Part shown: positions 9,483 to 18,439 of the stretch, piece by piece
How positions within the stretch are numbered: the first letter of the stretch is position 1
Layout of the letters: each line of letters opens with the position of its first letter
Origin: an uncultured Muribaculaceae bacterium
GTDB taxonomy: Bacteria; Bacteroidota; Bacteroidia; Bacteroidales; Muribaculaceae
Reading direction: 5' to 3'
DNA length: 64,000 nucleotides
NCBI GenBank assembly: GCA_910585285.1
Contig: CAJUDL010000011.1
Location: 1 to 64,000 of the forward strand
Notes under the pieces: model-generated
What the model was told of the DNA's origin: nothing
Seen by the model: only the letters and a program-made list of their open reading frames with translations
The model's database searches: none
Program-made: the position numbers and the translations under genes

Positions 9483-10397
9483 TCAAATATACACAGGTGC
9501 AATCTTGACCGCAGATGATTTAACATCTATTTTTACAGGCTTAGATTCTGCTGTTTCATATTTTCCGGTCTCCGGATTGAAATAACCGAATCTGACAACG
9601 CCTATTTCACAATTCTTTATATCCGTAGGGACAAACTCACATTCCATTTCAAACTCCGACACGATATCTTTGCCATCATAAAAAGAATCTGTCCGCTCTG
9701 TAAATGACTTGAGTTTATTTCCAGTGCCGAAAGCCTCCCGGTATTCAGGCAAAATATCTGATCCAAGCAAGCCTTTCCCCTTGACAACTATAATCAGACT
9801 TGCATCCTCATTCACTATTATATCACCTTTTGGCACGATGGTTTCCACCTCAAATTCTCCAACAGCACCGGAAAAAGGCGCCCCTTCTTTGACAGGAGGC
9901 AACGACTTCACTTTAAACGAAGATGGAGACATCCGAACTCGTCGCGAATGCGTCTCGACTCCACGTATCCTGCCATAGAAGGGATCATTATAAACTACAG
10001 GTACATTAATACCTATCTCAAATTCTCCATCGATCATTTGATACTTACCCGCATTTGACATAGTGAACATATACGATGAAAGCGGGAATACAAAATAATC
10101 TACACCCTTGATATTCTCCCTGTGTGCCTTGGGAGATTGTGAAAGACGCGACAAATACGAAAACTCTCCTTTCCTCAATGATGGCGACACCAATTCATTG
10201 ACATATGCAATATCCGCATCTTCCGAATACAACCAGACAGTAGCACAAACACATTCATGCGCATAAAACTCAGTCTTGTTAAATTCACATTTCACAAACA
10301 TACTTCCTTCATTTCCTGCAGAGAATGCAGTGAGATGACATAGAAATACGGCAACAATCCATACCGAATTACGAATATGTTTAAATCGATTTTGCAT
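9483..10397 (-). CDS. Short BatD-like secreted protein (batD paralogue)
   Basis: 304 residues from the ATG at 10397; the frame reaches a TTG at 10418. A signal peptide is followed by BatD-type beta domains. Three stretches match the neighbouring full-length BatD closely: the NDPFYGRI region, the PFSGAVGEFEVET region, and RFGYFNPETGKYETAESKP against BatD's VYFNPETGKYETSTSKE. It has no transmembrane helix or cytoplasmic tail and ends right after the domain where BatD continues to its anchor. It therefore looks like a partial tandem duplication that has become a soluble periplasmic subunit, rather than a broken gene, as the frame is intact. It lies 25 bases after batC and 52 before batD. Confidence 0.8.
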   Translation of the reverse strand: MQNRFKHIRNSVWIVAVFLCHLTAFSAGNEGSMFVKCEFNKTEFYAHECVCATVWLYSEDADIAYVNELVSPSLRKGEFSYLSRLSQSPKAHRENIKGVDYFVFPLSSYMFTMSNAGKYQMIDGEFEIGINVPVVYNDPFYGRIRGVETHSRRVRMSPSSFKVKSLPPVKEGAPFSGAVGEFEVETIVPKGDIIVNEDASLIIVVKGKGLLGSDILPEYREAFGTGNKLKSFTERTDSFYDGKDIVSEFEMECEFVPTDIKNCEIGVVRFGYFNPETGKYETAESKPVKIDVKSSAVKIAPVYI

Positions 10398-10422
10398 ATG
10401 CTGCTTCACAAGTATCAATGTG

Positions 10423-11208
10423 TTACCACCTCTTTCGAGAGCCGCCGGCAGCGGCAGACTTTTCGCCTTTATTGGCTCTATTCACCCGTGCCCGCGTTTG
10501 ATTCTCCTTATTATCCATCGCCTGAAGAATCTGGTTTGCAGTCTGTTGACTTATATTATTATCTTTTTGCTGATCTTTTTTATCCTTATTCTGGTTTTTA
10601 TTCTGATTTTGATCTTTATTCTGATCTTTCTGTTGATCTTTATTCTGATCCTTGTTTTGATCTTTATTTTGATCCTGATCCTTATTCTGTTGATTCTGGT
10701 CTTTATTCTGATCCTGGTTCTGGAGCTGCTTCTGAGCAATTCTCAGATTCTTCCTTGCCGATTCATCTTCAGGATTTATTCTTAACGCCTGTTTATAATA
10801 GTCTACAGCATTCTTGTATTCCTTACTATTATATTCAAGATTGCCCAAATTATAATTGGCTTTTGATGCCAAACCAGGTTTTTCTTTAGCCATAGATGCC
10901 ACTGACGACAAATTCTTCCTTGCATTGTCAAGAAGTGATTTACTTTTAGGCGTTGTATCTTGAGGATTAGTCACCTGCTTAATCTGGGCAAGACCAAGAT
11001 TATATCTGCTCACCGCAGACAAAGAGTTCACGCCAAGTGCCTCCTCATATTTCTTTGCAGCCTCTGCATATTTCCTTTCGGTGAAAAGCTTATTTCCATC
11101 ACTTATGAGCTTACGTTCTTCTCTTACCGACTGAGCATTTGCATAGTTGGGAAATATTCCAATAAAAAGTAAAAATAACGTAAATATATGTTTAACTGTA
11201 AACCTCAT
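10423..11208 (-). CDS. batC: BatC-type TPR protein with Asn/Gln/Lys/Asp-rich tail
   Basis: 261 residues. A signal peptide (about 1-26) is followed by TPR repeats (about 28-150, e.g. KNAVDYYKQALRINPEDESARKNL), a low-complexity tail of about 60 residues built from DQNK and QNKD units (about 152-215), and a basic end GGSRKRW. Secreted or periplasmic. The ATG overlaps the batB stop (ATGA), so translation is coupled. TPRs probably dock BatA/BatB; the tail length is likely variable because the DNA is a degenerate tandem repeat. Confidence 0.88.
   Translation of the reverse strand: MRFTVKHIFTLFLLFIGIFPNYANAQSVREERKLISDGNKLFTERKYAEAAKKYEEALGVNSLSAVSRYNLGLAQIKQVTNPQDTTPKSKSLLDNARKNLSSVASMAKEKPGLASKANYNLGNLEYNSKEYKNAVDYYKQALRINPEDESARKNLRIAQKQLQNQDQNKDQNQQNKDQDQNKDQNKDQNKDQQKDQNKDQNQNKNQNKDKKDQQKDNNISQQTANQILQAMDNKENQTRARVNRANKGEKSAAAGGSRKRW
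10560..10750 (-). repeat. Degenerate tandem repeat inside batC
   Basis: The plus strand shows repeated copies of TGATCTTTATTC-type units of 12 to 18 bases, encoding DQNKDQ blocks on the minus strand. Copies differ by a few bases. All lengths are multiples of three, so expansion or loss keeps the batC frame. Confidence 0.7.
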
Positions 11209-12254
11209 TTTTTCTTATCCTCCTTATAAAAGAATGTGAATTTATCAAGCCAACCGATTTTTCGGTCAAGCACGAGAATATCAAGGATAATGCATAGAAT
11301 GGCAAGCCATGCGAAAACCGGGAATAATTCATCATGCTGAGCATACAGACTTGACTCAAAAGCAGACTTTTTCAGCGTGTCCAACTGCTTATCAAGTTCA
11401 TTCAATGCATCCCGGTTGGACGCATTGACATAAATTCCTCTCCCTGCTTTTGCTATGTCTGCAGCAAGATCTTCATTGAGAGCTGTTCTTACAGGTTCTC
11501 CAGTCTGATCATCATACATAGCAGAACCGTTTACAGCCAACGGAACCGGCGTTGAACTTCCTACTCCTACAACGTCAAGCTGAATGCCATTTTTAGCAGC
11601 TGTTTTCGCAGCAGCCATAACACTTTCCATATCATCAAGTTCTTCTGCATCAGTAATGAGAATCACAGCTTTCCCGATATTTTTGTCTTCACTGAAAGAT
11701 GCCATTGCCATATCCAAGGCTGCTGTAATGTTTGTACCCTGATCTGCTATCTGAGATGGATCAATAGAGTTCAGAAACATTTTTGCTGATACATAATCAT
11801 TGGTGACGGGAATAAGAGTATAGGCTGAGCCGGCATACATAATCAACCCAACCCTATCGTTATCAAGTCGATTGATGAGCTTCTCAAGTGTCATCTTTGC
11901 GGTGCGCATCCTATCTGGACCTTGAGGATCATCCGTAGCCGAAGCAAGCATCGAATTTGAAGCATCCATAGCGATAATAACCTCAATACCCTCTTTTGTT
12001 GTTTTCTGATCTTTTATGCCACCCCATGGCCGAGCAAACGCAATTATTATAAATGCAAGCGCAAGCATTTCCAACGTCAGTTTAATTGGAGGCTTATACG
12101 GCGACACATCCGGCATAAGACCGAGCAACGATTCTTTCTTGCCGAACTTTCTCATATTCTTCATTCTTGCGTAGCGTGCCCATGCATACAGCACCACAAA
12201 CAGCGGAATTAGAAGAAGAAGGATTAATATTTTTGGATATGCGAAACTAAACAT
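11205..12254 (-). CDS. batB: BatB: VWA-domain membrane protein
   Basis: 349 residues. Two N-terminal hydrophobic segments (about 8-26 and 60-77) precede a von Willebrand A domain (about 88-290) and a C-terminal transmembrane helix (about 312-332). The metal-binding MIDAS starts AMDASNSML (DxSxS), with a conserved threonine in TNITAALDMAM and the later aspartate in LITDAEELDD. It faces the periplasm. ATGA overlap with batC and an 18-base gap from batA support one transcript. The family is associated with the MoxR AAA+ ATPase in metal or protein complex remodelling. Confidence 0.93.
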   Translation of the reverse strand: MFSFAYPKILILLLLIPLFVVLYAWARYARMKNMRKFGKKESLLGLMPDVSPYKPPIKLTLEMLALAFIIIAFARPWGGIKDQKTTKEGIEVIIAMDASNSMLASATDDPQGPDRMRTAKMTLEKLINRLDNDRVGLIMYAGSAYTLIPVTNDYVSAKMFLNSIDPSQIADQGTNITAALDMAMASFSEDKNIGKAVILITDAEELDDMESVMAAAKTAAKNGIQLDVVGVGSSTPVPLAVNGSAMYDDQTGEPVRTALNEDLAADIAKAGRGIYVNASNRDALNELDKQLDTLKKSAFESSLYAQHDELFPVFAWLAILCIILDILVLDRKIGWLDKFTFFYKEDKKK

Positions 12255-12272
12255 CTCTATAATTCAATTTAA

Positions 12273-13250
12273 TCAAGGAATTCTGCGAAGCACTGTATAT
12301 CTGATCAACAACTGCAACGCAAGCGCACATAACGTAATCAACACCCAAGGCATAAAGTTTTCCTCAGTCTGGGTATACTTGTTCACATCAAGGGTGGTTT
12401 TCTCCAATGAGTCAATTTCATTGAATATATCTCGCAACATTCTTGAATCCGTGGCACGAAAATATTTCCCTTTTGTAATGTCAGCAATACTTTTAAGTGC
12501 ACCTTCATCAATCTTAGTTTCCATTGTTGTCGTAGAGAAACCATACGGATCAGTGATCTGTATCGTGCCATTGGTACCCACTCCTATTGTATAGACCTTT
12601 ATTCCTTTTTCTTTTGCAATCTGAGCTGCAGTGGCAGGCGCAACATCTCCGGCATTATTGGTGCCGTCTGTAAGAAGAATGATACTCTTGGATTTAGCTT
12701 TTCCGGAAGTCAATCTATTGATTGCACTTGACAAACCATCTCCGATTGCAGTTCCATCATTAAGCAAACCCGTCTTAACACCACTGATTGCGTTTATCAA
12801 CGCAGGCTTATCATTCGTCAGTGGCATTAGAGAAAGACTTTCGCCAGAAAATACTACGAAGCCTATGTTATCATCAGTTCTTTGGCTGACAAACTTCTGG
12901 GCAACCTCTTTTGCAGCATCAAATCTTGTTGGCTTAAGATCCGTAGCGAGCATCGAACTTGAGATGTCGAGGGCAATGACAATATCTGTGCCTTCGACAC
13001 GAGATGTCCTTTTTGAATCGTGTGTCTGCGGGCGAGCAAGTGCCACTATCAATCCTCCTATGGCTATTAACTGAAGGGCAAAACAGAAATGCATAAGAAC
13101 AACCTTCCATGATGTCGGAATACCTTTAAATGCGTTTACAGTAGATATTCCCATCGACGGGCTGGAATTTCTCCATTTCCAAATATACCATCCAACCAGA
13201 GGAAGGTATACCAGAAACAATAATAATAATGCCGGATGTTTGAACATCAT
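12273..13250 (-). CDS. batA: BatA: VWA-domain membrane protein
   Basis: 325 residues with the same plan as BatB: two N-terminal membrane segments, a VWA domain (about 90-280) and a C-terminal helix (about 300-318). The MIDAS is intact: ALDISSSML, then DGTAIGDGL and LLTDGTNNAGD. The start overlaps the stop of the preceding gene (the ATG pair at 13250/13247 lies over TGA). BatA and BatB probably form a hetero-oligomer in the inner membrane. Confidence 0.93.
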   Translation of the reverse strand: MMFKHPALLLLFLVYLPLVGWYIWKWRNSSPSMGISTVNAFKGIPTSWKVVLMHFCFALQLIAIGGLIVALARPQTHDSKRTSRVEGTDIVIALDISSSMLATDLKPTRFDAAKEVAQKFVSQRTDDNIGFVVFSGESLSLMPLTNDKPALINAISGVKTGLLNDGTAIGDGLSSAINRLTSGKAKSKSIILLTDGTNNAGDVAPATAAQIAKEKGIKVYTIGVGTNGTIQITDPYGFSTTTMETKIDEGALKSIADITKGKYFRATDSRMLRDIFNEIDSLEKTTLDVNKYTQTEENFMPWVLITLCALALQLLIRYTVLRRIP

Positions 13251-14242
13251 TTTTTCACCTCCTTTCCTAAATTGTTTTCAGGTTGCTCTTCAACAGGAGG
13301 AAGAGGTTTGGTTTCCTCCACAAATCTTAGAGCATTATCATATGAAGCGACATTATCATCAGGCAACGGACGAACTTTTGCAAATTTTACAAAATCAGCC
13401 ATATTCAATATGCTGCGAATATAATCGCGCTTATCATGGGTTTCCTTATTATTTTTAAGAGCACCAAGGATTTGACGAGATGTCATTTCAACAGCATTTA
13501 TACCGAATCTACCATACATATAAGCTCTAAGAATATCAGTAAGATCCGTATAATACTCTTTCTCCATCCCTTGTTCCCAAAGTTTTTTCTCCTTAAGATC
13601 CCTTAACCCGGCAATTGCTATTTCATAAGGAGTCGGTTCAGGCTTCTTTCCCAGAATAGATCCCTCTTTACGATATTTAAACCACGCATAAACAAATGCC
13701 GCAATTGCAAGCAATATGATTATAACAAGCCACCAATAGTCAACAACCCAATCCGGCAACACATCAAATATCGACTTATTTTCCGGATCAGCAACATTTG
13801 CATAATCATCAATTGGCGCATTAGCATCAACAACAACCGGAACTACCTTCAGTGCAACCTTGTTTGACAGTGCTGTATCCTTACCGATAACAAAAGCTAT
13901 CTCCGGCAGCTGATAATAACCGGAATCAAATGATTGCACGGGCACAATGTATTCTATATGCCACATTCCGGCTTTCTCAGAAGTATCGGCTTTGATTGGA
14001 GCCCTGAGTTCTACACTATCTCCACAAAGACCAATGATACCGTTATCTTTCATCTGAGAAAAAAGAGGAAAAGAACCTTTTGCATCTTTTTTCTGATCAA
14101 CCGAAAGCTTAAGATGGGTCATGCGTCCCATCATTAATATTGCGGAATCAAGTTTAGCCGTGACAAGTGTCTGAGCTGCTAAAATCGGCATAGTCGATAT
14201 CAGCAGCGTCATTAACGACAATATTATCTTTTTATATCGCAT
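13247..14242 (-). CDS. Bat-operon membrane protein, DUF4381-like
   Basis: 331 residues: signal peptide, periplasmic beta-rich domain (about 22-150), one transmembrane helix (VVDYWWLVIIILLAIAAFVYAWF, about 170-192), and a helical cytoplasmic domain (about 205-310) with EYYTDLTDILRAYMYGRFGI. This is the usual gene between DUF58 and batA in Bacteroidetes aerotolerance operons. It may link the cytoplasmic MoxR/DUF58 pair to the periplasmic Bat proteins. No catalytic motif is seen. Confidence 0.75.
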   Translation of the reverse strand: MRYKKIILSLMTLLISTMPILAAQTLVTAKLDSAILMMGRMTHLKLSVDQKKDAKGSFPLFSQMKDNGIIGLCGDSVELRAPIKADTSEKAGMWHIEYIVPVQSFDSGYYQLPEIAFVIGKDTALSNKVALKVVPVVVDANAPIDDYANVADPENKSIFDVLPDWVVDYWWLVIIILLAIAAFVYAWFKYRKEGSILGKKPEPTPYEIAIAGLRDLKEKKLWEQGMEKEYYTDLTDILRAYMYGRFGINAVEMTSRQILGALKNNKETHDKRDYIRSILNMADFVKFAKVRPLPDDNVASYDNALRFVEETKPLPPVEEQPENNLGKEVKK

Positions 14243-14264
14243 TTGAATTTAAATCGTAATATAT

Positions 14265-15140
14265 TTATCTTGATCCCCTGCGACGGAACAATCCCAACAA
14301 CGCTTTCACAAAATCCTCGTCAGTTGTCACTGATGCGAGATCGACACCGCTGCGTGTCGTGACAGATGCCAGTCTCTGCTGGCGATCATACCATGCCTTT
14401 GCATAAGCCTTCCGGGTTGACGAAGAGGATGTATCAAGCCAACGGTCAGAACCTGTCTCCAGATCTTTCACCCGAATGAGACCGACATTCGGCATTTCTG
14501 CGTCGCGACGATCATACACCTGGATGGAAGCAAGGTCATGTTTGCGATTGGCAATAGACATACTCTTAAAATAATCATGATCATCAATGAAATCACTGAT
14601 AAGGAATGCAGAACACCGTTTTTTGATGGCATTAGTCATAAACTGCAAAGCAACATCAATATTGGTGCCGTTGCTCTCTGGCTCAAAGTTAATGATTTCA
14701 CGAATAATCAGAAGTATATGCTTCTTTCCCTTTTTGGGTGGTATGAATTTCTCTATCTTATCGCTAAAAAAAATCACACCGACCTTATCATTGTTTTGAA
14801 TAGATGAGAAAGCAAGTGTGGCTGCAATTTCAGCCATCCTTTCTTTTTTAATCTCTCCGCAAGCCCCGAAATTTCTACTTCCGCTGACATCCACAAGCAA
14901 CATGACTGTGAGTTCGCGCTCCTCTTCATAAACTTTCACATATGGTTTATTCTGACGGGCGGTAACATTCCAGTCTATGTCTCGGATATCATCACCGGGC
15001 TGATATTCTCTTACCTCTGAGAAAATCATACCACGACCCTTGAATGCGCTGTGATATTCTCCTGCAAAGATATTCTGACTCAGTCCACGGGTCTTTATCT
15101 CGATCTTACGGATTTTTTTTAAAAGTTCATTCGCTTCCAT
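14265..15140 (-). CDS. DUF58 domain protein of the MoxR system
   Basis: 291 residues, soluble. The N-terminal DUF58 hallmark EYHSAFKGRGMIFSEVREY and YQPGDDIRDIDWNVTAR (about 30-65) precedes a VWA-like fold whose first MIDAS motif is LVDVSGSRNFG (about 84-93). DUF58 proteins pair with MoxR AAA+ ATPases, probably as adaptor or substrate binder in the cytoplasm. It starts 38 bases after moxR. Confidence 0.92.
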   Translation of the reverse strand: MEANELLKKIRKIEIKTRGLSQNIFAGEYHSAFKGRGMIFSEVREYQPGDDIRDIDWNVTARQNKPYVKVYEEERELTVMLLVDVSGSRNFGACGEIKKERMAEIAATLAFSSIQNNDKVGVIFFSDKIEKFIPPKKGKKHILLIIREIINFEPESNGTNIDVALQFMTNAIKKRCSAFLISDFIDDHDYFKSMSIANRKHDLASIQVYDRRDAEMPNVGLIRVKDLETGSDRWLDTSSSSTRKAYAKAWYDRQQRLASVTTRSGVDLASVTTDEDFVKALLGLFRRRGSR

Positions 15141-15178
15141 TCAAACCAGTTTTTGACAAAAAAATTGCAAGCCTTACA

Positions 15179-16174
15179 TCAGGGCACAGCAACCTTATCA
15201 AGAATATCAGTTATTACTTCGTCCGTGCCGATATTGTTGGCTTCTGCCTCATATGTCAAACCGATTCTGTGACGAAGGACATCATGACAAACGGCTCTTA
15301 CATCCTCAGGTATTACATATCCTCTACCCTGCAAGAAAGCGTATGCGCGCGATGCGAGCGCAAGACTGATAGAAGCACGAGGAGAAGCACCGAATGATAT
15401 GATGCTCTGAAGATCATTAAGACCAAATTTAGAGGGTTGACGAGTAGCAAATACAATATCAACAATATAATTCTCAATCTTCTCGTCAAGATAAATTTTC
15501 TCAACAATTTTCTGAACCTCCACTATCTCACGGGGATCAATAACAGGATTCACGGGTGATTGCTCACCTCTGATATTCTGACGGATGATTACCTTTTCTT
15601 CCTCTTTGTTTGGATAACCTATAACAACCTTGAGAAGGAAACGGTCGACCTGTGCTTCAGGAAGAGGATAAGTACCTTCCTGCTCAATAGGGTTTTGAGT
15701 TGCCATCACAAGGAAGGGATCAGGAAGCTTGAATGTATCGTCACCGATTGTAACCTGACGCTCCTGCATCGCCTCAAGAAGAGCACTCTGCACTTTTGCC
15801 GGTGCCCTGTTGATTTCATCGGCAAGAACGAAGTTGGCAAAAATAGGTCCCTTCTTAACTTCAAAGGTTTCTTTCTTTACACTATATATAAGTGTTCCGA
15901 CAACATCCGCAGGCAATAAGTCTGGAGTGAACTGTATTCTACTGTATTTTGCAGAAACAAGACTTGCAAGTGTCTTGATTGCCAATGTCTTTGCAAGACC
16001 AGGCACACCTTCAAGTAGGACGTGACCATTGCATAGAAGCGCAATCAATAATGAATCAACAAGATGTTTCTGTCCCACAATTCGACGGTCCATCCCGGTG
16101 CGGATCATGCTTACAAAATTACTTTTAGAAGCTATCAGATCATTAAGCTCCCGAATGTTTACTGTTTCCTCCAT
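15179..16174 (-). CDS. moxR: MoxR-family AAA+ ATPase
   Basis: 331 residues. Walker A is EGVPGLAKT near 55, Walker B is VLADEINRAP near 115, sensor 1 is in MATQNPIEQEGTYPLPEAQ and the arginine-finger region DRFLLK follows. The C-terminal lid domain (about 225-331) contains SPRASISLALASRAYA. MoxR proteins use ATP to remodel or load metals or partner VWA proteins. It is the first gene of the nine-gene aerotolerance operon; a weak -7-like TATTTTTG lies on the minus strand at 16292-16285 without a clear -33 box. Confidence 0.95.
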   Translation of the reverse strand: MEETVNIRELNDLIASKSNFVSMIRTGMDRRIVGQKHLVDSLLIALLCNGHVLLEGVPGLAKTLAIKTLASLVSAKYSRIQFTPDLLPADVVGTLIYSVKKETFEVKKGPIFANFVLADEINRAPAKVQSALLEAMQERQVTIGDDTFKLPDPFLVMATQNPIEQEGTYPLPEAQVDRFLLKVVIGYPNKEEEKVIIRQNIRGEQSPVNPVIDPREIVEVQKIVEKIYLDEKIENYIVDIVFATRQPSKFGLNDLQSIISFGASPRASISLALASRAYAFLQGRGYVIPEDVRAVCHDVLRHRIGLTYEAEANNIGTDEVITDILDKVAVP

Positions 16175-16374
16175 ATGCTGGTTGTGATTTATATTAGCAT
16201 GTCACGAGAACGACACACGTAATGTTTATTATTATTCAACAAATTATAGGATTCCGCATTTCATACGTCCTCCCAATCGAATTGCAAAAATAATATTTAT
16301 TAACTTAAAATGAATAATCTTCTCTGTTAAATAACCTTTAACATTTGATAAAAATAATAAATTACGAAATTGAC

Positions 16375-16409
16375 AGAAGTGAGAAGTAAATTCTTTACTT
16401 CTCACTTCT
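16375..16409 (-). terminator. Perfect hairpin spanning the thiL stop codon
   Basis: A 16-base-pair perfect stem (16375-16390 with 16394-16409) has a three-base loop. The 5' arm in the transcript is the last codons and stop of thiL. The U-run behind it is poor, so it may act as an RNA 3'-end stabiliser as much as a terminator. Confidence 0.6.
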
Positions 16410-17444
16410 AAATGCATTCCATCCTTGTGCAGTAATGGGAATTTCATTACCATCTCTTGTCACCATTGCAGCTCCAAGTTCCGGTTTTGTAATATAACCT
16501 ATCATGCTTACTCCCTTTAGCTTTTCAATTTTATCATGATCAGTCAAGGGTACAGTGAAAAGAAGCTCATAATCTTCTCCTCCGTTCATTGCCGTCATAA
16601 CAAGATTCATGTTTAATTCCTCTGCCATCACCGCAGTTTGATAATCTATAGGTATCTTATCCTCATATATCCGGCATCCGACATCTGAAGATTTACAAAT
16701 ATGAAGCAATTCGGATGATAAACCATCGCTGACATCCATCATTGATGTCGGCTTGATTCCATGTTCATTGAGCATGATTATTATATCCTTGCGTGCTTCA
16801 GGCTTCAGCTGACGTTCGAGTATATATTCTTTCCCGGCAAAATCAGGTTGGAATTCTTCTCCTTTCTTTGCTCCGGCTGCCACTTGGTTCTCCCTTTCAA
16901 GCAACTGAAGTCCCATATATGCAGCCCCAAGATCACCTGACACACATATCAGATCTGTCTCCTTCGCCCCCGAACGATATACAATATCATTCTTGGCAGC
17001 ATCACCAATGCATGTTATACTGATTACAAGACCTGTTACCGATGCTGAGGTGTCTCCTCCGACAAGATCAACACCATATATCTCACATGCAAGCTTTATC
17101 CCTGAATACAATTCTTCAATATGTTCTACCGTAAATCGGCTTGAGACGCCAAGGCTAACTGTAATCTGACGGGGAGTGCCATTCATGGCGTATATATCGC
17201 TGAAATTGACTATAGCTGATTTATACCCAAGATGCTTCAACGGCACATATCGAAGATCAAAGTGTATGCCCTCCAAGAGTAAATCTGTTGTGACAAGAAC
17301 TTCTTTATCGCCATAAGACATTACTGCCGCATCATCTCCAACCCCTTTGATTGAAGAATCATTACGCAAAGGGAAATCCTTGGTGAGTCGGTCTATCAGA
17401 CCGAATTCACCAAGGGTTGATATTTCTGTGTGTTTATTTTCCAT
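16395..17444 (-). CDS. thiL: Thiamine-monophosphate kinase
   Basis: 349 residues from ATG at 17444; the frame extends one codon to a TTG. It makes thiamine diphosphate from thiamine monophosphate and ATP in the cytoplasm. ThiL/PurM-fold features are DDAAVMSYGDKEVLVTTDLL near 38-58 with the metal-binding aspartates, VGGDTSAS near 136, and SMMDVSDGLSSEL near 240. It starts 7 bases after the PNP gene, so the two are probably co-transcribed. No TPP riboswitch is seen upstream. Confidence 0.95.
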   Translation of the reverse strand: MENKHTEISTLGEFGLIDRLTKDFPLRNDSSIKGVGDDAAVMSYGDKEVLVTTDLLLEGIHFDLRYVPLKHLGYKSAIVNFSDIYAMNGTPRQITVSLGVSSRFTVEHIEELYSGIKLACEIYGVDLVGGDTSASVTGLVISITCIGDAAKNDIVYRSGAKETDLICVSGDLGAAYMGLQLLERENQVAAGAKKGEEFQPDFAGKEYILERQLKPEARKDIIIMLNEHGIKPTSMMDVSDGLSSELLHICKSSDVGCRIYEDKIPIDYQTAVMAEELNMNLVMTAMNGGEDYELLFTVPLTDHDKIEKLKGVSMIGYITKPELGAAMVTRDGNEIPITAQGWNAFRSEK

Positions 17445-17451
17445 CAAAAAA

Positions 17452-18276
17452 TCAAAGTCTTGAAAGCATTTCCTTTATAACAGCTGTCATAACGGGCTGC
17501 GCTTTGACAGCTGCTTTCTGTACCTCCTCGTGCGTAGGAATTTCTTTTATATCTTTGCCACCAAGGTCTGTGATCACAGAAACTCCAAATACCTTTATGC
17601 CTGCATGATTTGCGACGATGACTTCAGGAACTGTAGACATTCCTACCGCATCTCCTCCAATAACACGGAAATACTCATATTCAGCAGGTGTTTCGAATGT
17701 TGGACCTGTAGTACCCACATATACGCCATGCATAAGACGAATGTCTGTTTCGCGGGCAATGTCATCAGCCATGTTGATTAGAGCATGAGAATATGCTTCT
17801 GTCATTGCTGGAAATCTAACACCCAGCTCATCATAATTCTTTCCACGAAGCGGATTTTCAGGGAACAGATTGATATGGTCAGTAATAACCATTACATCAC
17901 CAACCTTAAATTCTTTGTTCATGCCGCCGGCGGCATTGCTGACAAACAACGTTTCAACTCCCAACTCTTTCATGACCCTAACAGGGAATGTAACTTCCTT
18001 CATATTATATCCTTCATAATAATGAAAGCGCCCCTGCATTGCCATGATATACTTGCCACCGAGATTGCCAAAGATCAATTTACCGGCATGACCCTCCACT
18101 GTTGACACAGGGAAGTTCGGAATGTTATGGTAATCAATTTCTTTCTTGATATCTATATGATTAACAAGATCACCGAGACCTGAGCCGAGGATAACAGCAA
18201 CTTTGGGAAGCTCACCAACTTCAGTGCTAATGAATTCCGCGGTCTCCTTTATCTTCTCTAAATAAGATTTTTCCAT
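17452..18276 (-). CDS. Purine nucleoside phosphorylase
   Basis: 274 residues, trimeric (family 2) PNP type. It splits inosine and guanosine with phosphate to base and ribose 1-phosphate for purine salvage. Visible motifs are ILGSGLGDL near 29, MQGRFHYYEGY near 82 (phosphate and ribose site), FVSNAAGGMN near 113, and VGTTGPTFETPAEYE near 190. The change of the base-contacting residues cannot be resolved further. Cytoplasmic; leads the pair with thiL. Confidence 0.93.
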   Translation of the reverse strand: MEKSYLEKIKETAEFISTEVGELPKVAVILGSGLGDLVNHIDIKKEIDYHNIPNFPVSTVEGHAGKLIFGNLGGKYIMAMQGRFHYYEGYNMKEVTFPVRVMKELGVETLFVSNAAGGMNKEFKVGDVMVITDHINLFPENPLRGKNYDELGVRFPAMTEAYSHALINMADDIARETDIRLMHGVYVGTTGPTFETPAEYEYFRVIGGDAVGMSTVPEVIVANHAGIKVFGVSVITDLGGKDIKEIPTHEEVQKAAVKAQPVMTAVIKEMLSRL

Positions 18277-18439
18277 TTGTTTTCGATTTAGGGTTATATA
18301 AATGAAAATTATAATTATTATAATTAATTCAGCTATTTAAAATACGACATCCAGATTATTCAATATTTCGATCTGACGTACTTATCAATAAGCTGTTAAA
18401 AACATCCTTTAGAATTAACAACTGACAGTGCAAAAAGTA

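Noticed and set aside
9430..9526. Longer N-terminus for batD
   Set aside because: The extra 32 residues overlap the short BatD-like gene and place the signal peptide internally.
10377..10889. 170-residue plus-strand frame rich in Tyr, Asp and Ser
   Set aside because: It is the antisense of the batC repeat; low complexity keeps several frames open. batC on minus has a signal peptide, TPRs and operon overlaps.
17444..17460. TPP riboswitch ahead of thiL
   Set aside because: Only seven bases separate it from the upstream PNP gene and no THI-box motif is seen.
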